Position numbers and translations under genes: made by a program
Notes under the pieces: generated by a model
The model's input: the letters and a program-made list of their open reading frames with translations, nothing else
The model's database searches: none
What the model was told of the DNA's origin: nothing
Shown: positions 10,120 through 17,987 of the stretch, piece by piece
Layout of the letters: the number at the start of each line of letters is the position of its first letter
How positions within the stretch are numbered: position 1 is the stretch's first letter
NCBI GenBank assembly: GCA_905221605.1
Contig: CAJNDS010002378.1
Location: forward strand, 360,001 to 396,131
DNA from: Symbiodinium natans
Lineage: Eukaryota > Sar > Dinophyceae > Suessiales > Symbiodiniaceae
Length of the DNA stretch: 36,131 bases
Reading direction: 5' to 3'

Positions 10120-11712
10120 TTGGCTGCGGTTCTTGTTGTGATCGTGGACAGCATCGTTGCAGTTGTTGGTGTTGGTGGCATTGTGTGTTGTTTTGTTACT
10201 GGTGGTGCTGGAGGTATGTGTGCTGTCGTCGTTGTCCTTTCTTCTGTGTTCAGTTATTTACATTTGATCGGCGGAGAGGTTACCTGAGGTTAATTTAGAC
10301 CTAACGCTTACCTTGTTGGCTGCTGGTCTCTCGAAGTGGGCTTTCATCGCATGATTCCTGGAATGATTCAGTTGAAGCGAAATCATGTCTGAGCAAGCCG
10401 ATGAGCAGCTGGCACACAAATGAACATGGGCCTGAGACGGCACACTGGACACTTGTGCACAGGTTGGGCTTCGCGGCGCTGGTGCTTGACTCTATGCATG
10501 CAGGAGCAGCGCTTCACTGAAGGGAGCGGAGTCTCCAAAGGGAGTCGCCAGATGTCGCGAGGATTCGTTGCTTTCGCGGGATCCTGTCGGGTTTCTTCGC
10601 CAGCGCATCCTTCGTGAGCGCTTCTCCCACAGCCTCCACAATAGCATCCCCGCAGTATCCCCCCCCCCCGAGGCTTCTGCAGTCCATTGGCTTTTGGTAG
10701 CAGCGTCATTGAGGGTTAGAGAGTCGCAAGGGGTGTGGAAGGGGTCTTAGCATGGTCTAAAGGTCTAACGTTAAAGTTTTCTTTTGTCACCTTGCGTTTG
10801 GCTGTGCGAGACTGGGACGTTTAAGTTGTTGGGGTTCCGGGTTTCTCGGCGGTCGAGGGGAGAGAGGCCGAAAGCTCGCAAAGGTGACTGCTGCTAGAAA
10901 GGACGGGATGGCATGACAGAGGGCTTACGGCTTTGCCCGCTGCATTGGCGCACCGCCGTGCCGCCCAAACCCAAACGCCTCCAATCCCACCCTAATTATC
11001 AACAAGATCGCAAGTCCATTCATCTTGCAACGTTGACACACTCCCACACCCAAACCCGATTCGAACAACTCTGCAAGCCTACTACATTCTGTTCACATTG
11101 CATTCGCAGGGCCGGCGTCGTCTGTGCAAAGTCACGCGCGTTTCGAGCCAGCAGTCTTGGCAGGAGCCCTAAAGCCGCAGCGCCGAAAGCTCTGAGAAAT
11201 TCTGAGAACCTTATGGTATCGGGCATTTTGGGTCGGGGATCGGGCTACTTCAAGCTGCGGGATCCCAGGGCTGGACGTGTCCCGGCTTGAGGCAACTCTC
11301 GGCTGGTTGTCACTGGAAGGTCAGGGTGCTCTATTTGTGGACGATGTTTGTAGCTGGAAAGGTGTAGTTAGATTATTTAGATTCCAAGAGCGGAGCTGAG
11401 TTGCATGTGGGGGATACTGGGATCTGCGACACTATCCATTCACTGACACGTCGCATTGTCGCTTGGGAATGTAGCAGAACATCAGCCCGTGTGGTGACCA
11501 TGCGAGCCCTGTAGGAGCACTGCCCATGCTGCCAAGGCCGTGGATTCCGTTCACCTCGACTTGCTGCTGCCCCTCCATTCCCTCGCTCATCCAGGAGACG
11601 CCGAATCTCTACCAGAGCAGTGGAGAAGGGGGCGCCTGTGATCTGAGGGTGGGGTCGAATGTGCAGAGGGCCTAAGAGTTCGAAGTAGGAAGTAGGCAGA
11701 AAGTAGACAATA
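10120..11712. other. unique-looking stretch with a C11 run, no gene recognised
   Basis: Contains a GT/TTG-rich decay zone just right of the microsatellite (to about 10,260), a run of 11 C at 10,659-10,669, and an exact CCCTAAA at 11,167-11,173. Open frames reach about 125 codons (10,913-11,290, plus strand) but show no recognisable feature. Confidence 0.5.
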
Positions 11713-11728
11713 GGGGGGGGGGGGGGGG
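11713..11728 (+). repeat. poly-G tract (16 G)
   Basis: Sixteen consecutive G residues. A potential G-quadruplex or polymerase-slippage site; its length should be treated as uncertain in any assembly. Confidence 0.9.
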
Positions 11729-12512
11729 CAGGTTCAAGGAGGACACTCTATCCAGGCACCAAAACAAACAAAGTACACTCTCTCAAGGCTCTAAAGACAT
11801 ATAAACATCCTCTTGGTACAGACATTCGGTGAGTTGCTTCCGCAGTGTTGGTGACAAGGATATTGTGAGGCCTTGGCATCCATGTGAGGGATATCCCAAG
11901 TGAGCCTCAGCACTTGGCAGGACCAGCGCTGTCCGTCTCAGACCTCACAGGCCGAGTCCGGACACATTGAAGGAATATGTCGAGTCTGGTAAAGTTTAGG
12001 TAAAGAGGCTTTCAAACCACGGAGCTGCCCGAACGGTGGGCTAGGAAGAGCTGCCTCAGACATCTCAGACGTAGCGCAGAAGATCTGCGATGGTACTCTT
12101 TGGTAGAGGTTTGCGCAGGGAGTAAAGATGCCTTGCCGTCACCATCATCACACTGACCTCTTTCGTGGTGCCTGCTGGTCCTTTGTTTAAGCCCGCACGC
12201 GATGCCAACGCCTGAAAGGCCGACGAAGGCCATGCCTCTACCACGTACCATATCTAGCAGACTGCGCCCATGTTGCGTTCCAGATCCCGGCAGCGCCTTA
12301 TTGACGAGATCTTCCGCCTGAGCGGGTGCGTTGGTCGGCAGTTGGTGCTCTGTGTTAGGACTGAGCTTTGCAGTTCGTTCCATGCTTGAGAGTGAAGATC
12401 CTTGTGTGAGTGTGTGCTGTTGTTGCTAGAGAATGACACTGGCGATCGGTAGGAAGTCCGACGTTCAGTCGTTTACAATGAGTCTTAAAGCAACTCGGCG
12501 AACCTGGGCTGA
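11729..12512. other. left flank of the repeat domain, no gene recognised
   Basis: No credible coding region is visible. In the frame used by the repeat domain there is a TAA at 12,486 and a TGA at 12,510, so that frame is closed immediately before the first repeat monomer. The switch from ordinary sequence to 36-bp periodicity happens within about 20 bases of 12,513, and no inverted repeat, target-site duplication or promoter motif marks the edge. Confidence 0.55.
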
Positions 12513-12827
12513 GGCAGCGCTCTCCTGGTCCTGGACCTTGTGGATCTTGGCTCCTCACCATCAACTCAGAGTCTTGCATGTGCGGGTTTCGCTCCCTTGG
12601 CGGTAGATTTCATCCACCTGGGACTCCCGTCTTCACTTCGATCATACGGGCAGCTTGGACTTGTGCTGCTTGTCTTAGAATTCCTTCAATCCGGATCTGC
12701 AATGCCAGTCCGAAGCTTCGCATGCCTTGGCCCGGCCACCTCCGTTCTGTCATTCACGCATTCAGGCCCACTTCCGTCAGTCCACAGCTTCGCGAGCTTT
12801 GATCTCCTGATATTCCCTCAAAACTCC
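12513..12827 (+). repeat. leading divergent monomers at the array edge
   Basis: About four and a half monomers that match the 24-codon consensus (for example LLVLDLVDLGSSPSTQSLAC) but have no close copy elsewhere in the window. Edge monomers that escape homogenisation and drift are the usual pattern at the border of satellite arrays. Confidence 0.85.
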
Positions 12828-13625
12828 GGCAGGCTTGGACTGTTGTTGTTTGCATGCGGAGTTACGCGCCCGGGACTTCTTTTGCCCGTGCCTGACGGCA
12901 TCCTTCCAGACCCGCCACTTCTGCTGCACGGCCTGGCATGCATCGGTCCTGGACTGTTCGTTCTGGATCTCGTCCACACCGGGTCCTTGCCTCCTTCACG
13001 AGGTCTCAGTCGAACGGGGGTGAGTCTATTGGCATTAGACGCAGTTCACATGGGCCTGCTGCCGCCGATGCGGAGCATGGCACACATTGGGTCAAGCCTG
13101 CCAGTTCTTGACTTTGTGCACCCAGGCAGTTTGCCATCCTCGCAAGGAGTCTCCAGGTCAGGATTACCACCTTTTGTGTCAGATGCAGCTCACTTCGGAC
13201 TGCTCCTGCTTCTTCATGGCCTTTCAAAAGCCGATCCAGCGCTGCCCGTCCTGGACCTCGTGCACCTGGACTTGCTTCCGCCTCTTCAGAGTCACGTTTG
13301 CACAGGCAGCCTGTTGTCGGTGCTGGACTTTGTGCACGTTGGCCTGTTGCTGCCGTCGAGAAGCACTTGTCACCCTGCCTCATTGCCGCCGGTTCTGGGC
13401 GTGGGCTGTTTTGAGCTGTCTGCGCTCGTACTCGATTCCGTTCATTTTGGATCTTTGCTGTTCTTGCGTGCCTTTGGCTGTTTGGACACGTCGGCTTTCG
13501 CGTTGGACTTTGTTCACATAGGGCCTGTGCTGCTTCCAAGGAGTTTCGGGCAGCCAGGCCCGTTCTTGTTGGTGCCTGACAGTATCCATCTGGGCCTCCC
13601 ATCGCCTCTGAGAGGGTTCGCATAG
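12513..13625 (+). CDS. 24-aa-repeat open frame 1 (doubtful gene)
   Basis: Open from after the TGA at 12,510 to the TAG at 13,623, about 370 codons. No ATG marks the beginning; the first in-frame ATG is at 12,702. The product is about 15 tandem 24-residue units, the later ones identical in order to those of the 936-bp array. Columns VLD, V-H and Gly-Ser recur; Leu and Ser dominate. The stop converts a Lys codon (AAG in the second and fourth HOR copies) to TAG. A leucine-rich-repeat domain also has about 24 residues, but the LxxLxLxxN signature is absent. No promoter or ribosome-loading signal can be defined in this kind of genome, so translation is unproven. Confidence 0.2.
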   Translation, partial: GSALLVLDLVDLGSSPSTQSLACAGFAPLAVDFIHLGLPSSLRSYGQLGLVLLVLEFLQSGSAMPVRSFACLGPATSVLSFTHSGPLPSVHSFASFDLLIFPQNSGRLGLLLFACGVTRPGLLLPVPDGILPDPPLLLHGLACIGPGLFVLDLVHTGSLPPSRGLSRTGVSLLALDAVHMGLLPPMRSMAHIGSSLPVLDFVHPGSLPSSQGVSRSGLPPFVSDAAHFGLLLLLHGLSKADPALPVLDLVHLDLLPPLQSHVCTGSLLSVLDFVHVGLLLPSRSTCHPASLPPVLGVGCFELSALVLDSVHFGSLLFLRAFGCLDTSAFALDFVHIGPVLLPRSFGQPGPFLLVPDSIHLGLPSPLRGFA

Positions 13626-16600
13626 GTCGATCTGGCTTCGTTCGCAGTGGATTTTGCAAACACGGGATCGTTGCCATTGCCTCGTAGCTTGTCTCAGCCT
13701 GGGCCTTTTCCACTGGCTTTGGATCTTACAGATTCTGGATCTTCGCCGCTGCCACGAAATTCTGGCAGGCTTGGACTGTTGTTGTTTGCATGCGGAGTTA
13801 CGCGGCCGGGACTTCTTCTGCCCGTGCCTGACGGCATCCTTCCAGACCCGCCACTTCTGCTGCACGGCCTGGCATGCATCGGTCCTGGACTGTTCGTTCT
13901 GGATCTCGTCCACACCGGGTCCTTGCCTCCTTCACGAGGTCTCAGTCGAACGGGGGTGAGTCTATTGGCATTAGACGCAGTTCACATGGGCCTGCTGCCG
14001 CCGATGCGGAGCATGGCACACATTGGGTCAAGCCTGCCAGTTCTTGACTTTGTGCACCCAGGCAGTTTGCCATCCTCGCAAGGAGTCTCCAGGTCAGGAT
14101 TACCCCCTTTTGTGTCAGATGCGGCTCACTTCGGACTGCTCCTGCTTCTTCATGGCCTTTCAAAAGCCGATCCAGCGCTGCCCGTCCTGGACCTCGTGCA
14201 CCTGGACTTGCTTCCGCCTCTTCAGAGTCACGTTTGCACAGGCAGCCTGTTGTCGGTGCTGGACTCTGTGCACGTTGGCCTGTTGCTGCCGTCGAGAAGC
14301 ACTTGTCACCCTGCCTCATTGCCGCCGGTTCTGGGCGTGGGCTGTTTTGAGCTGTCTGCACTCGTACTCGATTCCGTTCATTTTGGATCTCTGCTGTTCT
14401 TGCGTGCCTTTGGCTGTTTGGACACTTCAGCTTTCGCGTTGGACTTTGTTCACACAGGGCCTGTGCTGCTTCCAAGGAGTTTCGGGCAGCCAGGCCTGTT
14501 CTTGTTGGTGCCTGACAGTATCCATCTGGGGCTCCCATCGCCTCTGAAAGGGTTCGCAAAGGTCGATTTGGCTTCGTTCACAGTGGATTTTGCAAACTCG
14601 GGATCGTTGCCATTGCCTCGTAGCTTGTCTCAGCCTGGGCCTTTTCCATTGGCTTCGGATCTTACAGATTCTGGATCTTCGCCGCTGCCACGAAATTCTG
14701 GCAGGCTTGGACTGTTGTTGTTTGCATGCGGAGTTACGCGGCCGGGACTTCTTCTGCCCGTGCCTGACGGCATCCTTCCAGACCCGCCACTTCTGCTGCA
14801 CGGCCTGGCATGCATCGGTCCTGGACTGTTCGTTCTGGATCTCGTCCACACCGGGTCCTTGCCTCCTTCACGAGGTCTCAGTCGAACGGGGGTGAGTCTA
14901 TTGGCATTAGACGCAGTTCACATGGGCCTGCTGCCGCCGATGCGGAGCATGGCACACATTGGGTCAAGCCTGCCAGTTCTTGACTTTGTGCACCCAGGCA
15001 GTTTGCCATCCTCGCAAGGAGTCTCCAGGTCAGGATTACCCCCTTTTGTGTCAGATGCGGCTCACTTCGGACTGCTCCTGCTTCTTCATGGCCTTTCAAA
15101 AGCCGATCCAGCGCTGCCCGTCCTGGACCTCGTGCACCTGGACTTGCTTCCGCCTCTTCAGAGTCACGTTTGCACAGGCAGCCTGTTGTCGGTGCTGGAC
15201 TTTGTGAACGTTGGCCTGTTGCTGCCGTCGCGAAGCACTTGTCACCCTGCCTCATTGCCGCCGGTTCTGGGCGTGGGCTGCTTTGAGCTGTCTGCACTCG
15301 TACTCGATTCCGTTCATTTTGGATCTCTGCTGTTCTTGCGTGCCTTTGGCTGTTTGGACACCTTGGCTTTCGCGTTGGACTTTGTTCACACAGGGCCTGT
15401 GCTGCTTCCAAGGAGTTTCGGGCAGCCAGGCCCGTTCTTGTTGGTGCCTGACAGTATCCATCTGGGCCTCCCATCGCCTCTGAAAGGGTTCGCATAGGTC
15501 GATCTGGCTTCGTTCGCAGTGGATTTTGCAAACTCGGGATCGTTGCCATTGCCTCGTAGCTTGTCTCAGCCTGGGCCTTTTCCATTGGCTTCGGATCTTA
15601 CAGATTCTGGATCTTCGCCGCTGCCACGAAATTCTGGCAGGCTTGGACTGTTGTTGTTTGCATGCGGAGTTACGCGGCCGGGACTTCTTCTGCCCGTGCC
15701 TGACGGCATCCTTCCAGACCCGCCACTTCTGCTGCACGGCCTGGCATGCATCGGTCCTGGACTGTTCGTTCTGGATCTCGTCCACACCGGGTCCTTGCCT
15801 CCTTCACGAGGTCTCAGTCGAACGGGGGTGAGTCTATTGGCATTAGACGCAGTTCACATGGGCCTGCTGCCGCCGATGCGGAGCATGGCACACATTGGGT
15901 CAAGCCTGCCAGTTCTTGACTTTGTGCACCCAGGCAGTTTGCCATCCTCGCAAGGAGTCTCCAGGTCAGGATTACCCCCTTTTGTGTCAGATGCAGCTCA
16001 CTTCGGACTGCTCCTGCTTCTTCATGGCCTTTCAAAAGCCGATCCAGCGCTGCCCGTCCTGGACCTCGTGCACCTGGACTTGCTTCCGCCTCTTCAGAGT
16101 CACGTTTGCACAGGCAGCCTGTTGTCGGTGCTGGACTTTGTGAACGTTGGCCTGTTGCTGCCGTCGAGAAGCACTTGTCACCCTGCCTCATTGCCGCCGG
16201 TTCTGGGCGTGGGCTGTTTTGAGCTGTCTGCACTCGTACTCGATTCCGTTCATTTTGGATCTCTGCTGTTCTTGCGTGCCTTTGGCTGTTTGGACACCTC
16301 GGCTTTCGCGTTGGACTTTGTTCACACAGGGCCTGTGCTGCTTCCAAGGAGTTTCGGGCAGCCAGGCCTGTTCTTGTTGGTGCCTGACAGTATCCATCTG
16401 GGGCTCCCATCGCCTCTGAAAGGGTTCGCAAAGGTCGATTTGGCTTCGTTCACAGTGGATTTTGCAAACTCGGGATCGTTGCCATTGCCTCGTAGCTTGT
16501 CTCAGCCTGGGCCTTTTCCATTGGCTTCGGATCTTACAGATTCTGGATCTTCGCCGCTGCCACGAAATTCTGGCAGGCTTGGACTGTTGTTGTTTGCATG

Positions 16601-17026
16601 CGGAGTTACGCGGCCGGGACTTCTTCTGCCCGTGCCTGACGGCATCCTTCCAGACCCGCCACTTCTGCTGCACGGCCTGGCATGCATCGGTCCTGGACTG
16701 TTCGTTCTGGATCTCGTCCACACCGGGTCCTTGCCTCCTTCACGAGGTCTCAGTCGAACGGGGGTGGGTCTATTGGCATTAGACGCAGTTCACATGGGCC
16801 TGCTGCCGCCGATGCGGAGCATGGCACACATTGGGTCAAGCCTGCCAGTTCTTGACTTTGTGCACCCAGGCAGTTTGCCATCCTCGCAAGGAGTCTCCAG
16901 GTCAGGATTACCCCCTTTTGTGTCAGATGCGGCTCACTTCGGACTGCTCCTGCTTCTTCATGGCCTTTCAAAAGCCGATCCAGCGCTGCCCGTCCTGGAC
17001 CTCGTGCAGCTGGACTTGCTTCCGCT
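12828..17026 (+). repeat. HOR array A: 936 bp (13 monomers), about 4.5 copies
   Basis: Identical landmarks recur every 936 bp, for example GGCAGGCTTGGACTG at 12,828 and 13,764. Copies differ at few positions. Each 936-bp unit holds 12 full monomers and two 12-codon half-units (36 bp each). Homology starts sharply at 12,828 and ends about 17,026, where the fifth copy switches to unrelated monomers within one codon run. Copies 1 and 3 share a set of variants around the stop column that copies 2 and 4 lack. Confidence 0.95.
13626..15497 (+). CDS. 24-aa-repeat open frame 2 (doubtful gene)
   Basis: Spans exactly two 936-bp HOR copies (1,872 bp), from just after one TAG to the next. It stays open because the middle copy carries AAG instead of TAG. 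First in-frame ATG at 13,986. The encoded sequence is 26 units of 24 residues, the second 13 nearly identical to the first. Minus-strand frames over the same DNA are open for only 70 to 235 codons and end at a fixed point in each HOR copy. The length therefore reflects array structure plus loss of one stop and need not mean a gene. Confidence 0.2.
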   Translation, partial: VDLASFAVDFANTGSLPLPRSLSQPGPFPLALDLTDSGSSPLPRNSGRLGLLLFACGVTRPGLLLPVPDGILPDPPLLLHGLACIGPGLFVLDLVHTGSLPPSRGLSRTGVSLLALDAVHMGLLPPMRSMAHIGSSLPVLDFVHPGSLPSSQGVSRSGLPPFVSDAAHFGLLLLLHGLSKADPALPVLDLVHLDLLPPLQSHVCTGSLLSVLDSVHVGLLLPSRSTCHPASLPPVLGVGCFELSALVLDSVHFGSLLFLRAFGCLDTSAFALDFVHTGPVLLPRSFGQPGLFLLVPDSIHLGLPSPLKGFAKVDLASFTVDFANSGSLPLPRSLSQPGPFPLASDLTDSGSSPLPRNSGRLGLLLFACGVTRPGLLLPVPDGILPDPPLLLHGLACIGPGLFVLDLVHTGSLPPSRGLSRTGVSLLALDAVHMGLLPPMRSMAHIGSSLPVLDFVHPGSLPSSQGVSRSGLPPFVSDAAHFGLLLLLHGLSKADPALPVLDLVHLDLLPPLQSHVCTGSLLSVLDFVNVGLLLPSRSTCHPASLPPVLGVGCFELSALVLDSVHFGSLLFLRAFGCLDTLAFALDFVHTGPVLLPRSFGQPGPFLLVPDSIHLGLPSPLKGFA

Positions 17027-17987
17027 TGCTCAGAGCTGCGTCCATTTGGGTTCGTCACTGCCCGTTCTTGACCTTGGCCACGCAGGTCTCTCACTGTTGA
17101 CGCAAAGCCACAGCTGCTTGGAGCTACTCTTGTTTGCCTTAGGGCTGACTCGATTAGGCCCTTGCTTCTTGCTGCTTGTGACAGAACCCACGCACTCAGG
17201 ACTCTTGCCTTCACTGAGAGGGCTTGCACATTCGGGATCTCTTCTGCCTGCTCTTGACTTTTCACACCTGGGCCTGCTGTCATTGCTGCACGGCCGTGCC
17301 TGGCCAGGTGTTTCGGTTCTTGTCTTGGACTTTTCGCACTTGGGATTGCCTTTCTTCTTGCAGTCATTCGCGCACCTTGGCCTGGCAGTGCTTGCCACGG
17401 ATCTCTTGCAGGCAGGGCCCGGACCGCTTCTTCGAGGTCGTGCTTGTTCAGAATCCGCGCTGTTTGTGTGGGATCCTGTACGCCTCGGCTCCTTCGTATC
17501 CACACGCAGCCATTGCTGGACCGAATCTGTGCTGCTGGTGCTGGATCGCGCAAGCATGGGCTTTCCGGTCAGTATTCGCAGCCTTGCACGCTCGGGTTTT
17601 TTGGTTTTAGCTCCGGATGTGGCTACAGCAGAGCCATTCTCGTCACTACATTGCCACTGCTACTCCGGATTTCTGACTTCTGTGCTGGGAGTCACATGGC
17701 TGAATGCGTCGTCATTAGCACTGGACTTCGTGAATCCCGGATCTCTGCCGCTGCTCCGCGGAGTTGCCAGGCTAGATCTCCTGTCGTCTGTGGTAGACCT
17801 TGTGCACTTCGACCTGCTCCCTCCCTCGAAGGGTCTTGCGTGGCCCGGCCCAGTGGCTTTTGCTCCTGATCCTGCGCACCCAGACTTGCCATCTCCGTCA
17901 CAGGGAGTCTCGCGGGCAGGAAGTGTGCTGCCTGCGCCCGACTCCGTGCATCCTGGTTCCTCATCGTTCTCGCAAGGCCTTACATGA
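15498..17987 (+). CDS. 24-aa-repeat open frame 3, longest in the window (doubtful gene)
   Basis: About 829 codons between the TAG at 15,495 and the TGA at 17,985, with the first in-frame ATG at 15,858. It begins in the third 936-bp copy, passes through the fourth and the truncated fifth, crosses the single-copy monomers (17,027-17,741), and ends in the first fragment of the 1,152-bp array. It includes the 6-bp insertion near 17,154-17,192, which adds two codons and keeps frame. Chance openness this long is unlikely in ordinary DNA, but here stops are rare because the monomer composition avoids them. No start, targeting signal or domain supports expression. Confidence 0.25.
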   Translation, partial: VDLASFAVDFANSGSLPLPRSLSQPGPFPLASDLTDSGSSPLPRNSGRLGLLLFACGVTRPGLLLPVPDGILPDPPLLLHGLACIGPGLFVLDLVHTGSLPPSRGLSRTGVSLLALDAVHMGLLPPMRSMAHIGSSLPVLDFVHPGSLPSSQGVSRSGLPPFVSDAAHFGLLLLLHGLSKADPALPVLDLVHLDLLPPLQSHVCTGSLLSVLDFVNVGLLLPSRSTCHPASLPPVLGVGCFELSALVLDSVHFGSLLFLRAFGCLDTSAFALDFVHTGPVLLPRSFGQPGLFLLVPDSIHLGLPSPLKGFAKVDLASFTVDFANSGSLPLPRSLSQPGPFPLASDLTDSGSSPLPRNSGRLGLLLFACGVTRPGLLLPVPDGILPDPPLLLHGLACIGPGLFVLDLVHTGSLPPSRGLSRTGVGLLALDAVHMGLLPPMRSMAHIGSSLPVLDFVHPGSLPSSQGVSRSGLPPFVSDAAHFGLLLLLHGLSKADPALPVLDLVQLDLLPLAQSCVHLGSSLPVLDLGHAGLSLLTQSHSCLELLLFALGLTRLGPCFLLLVTEPTHSGLLPSLRGLAHSGSLLPALDFSHLGLLSLLHGRAWPGVSVLVLDFSHLGLPFFLQSFAHLGLAVLATDLLQAGPGPLLRGRACSESALFVWDPVRLGSFVSTRSHCWTESVLLVLDRASMGFPVSIRSLARSGFLVLAPDVATAEPFSSLHCHCYSGFLTSVLGVTWLNASSLALDFVNPGSLPLLRGVARLDLLSSVVDLVHFDLLPPSKGLAWPGPVAFAPDPAHPDLPSPSQGVSRAGSVLPAPDSVHPGSSSFSQGLT
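17027..17741 (+). repeat. single-copy monomers between arrays A and C, with the 6-bp slip
   Basis: About ten monomers of the same family that are not amplified within the window. Three carry Trp (TGG) in the column where stops occur elsewhere or nearby (17,301 here, 17,841 just outside). This block contains the only break of the 36-bp period in the domain. Confidence 0.85.
17154..17192 (+). other. 6-bp in-frame insertion breaking the 36-bp period
   Basis: The Arg/His column lies at 15 modulo 36 up to the CGA at 17,151 and at 21 modulo 36 from the CAC at 17,193 onward. Two extra codons therefore lie between them. The frame is preserved. Confidence 0.85.

Noticed and set aside
3440-11070. tRNA-like T-loop words (GGTTCGAT near 3,522, GACTCGAA near 7,030, GATTCGAA near 11,056)
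   Set aside because: Flanking bases do not form a T-stem and no matching acceptor stem is present.
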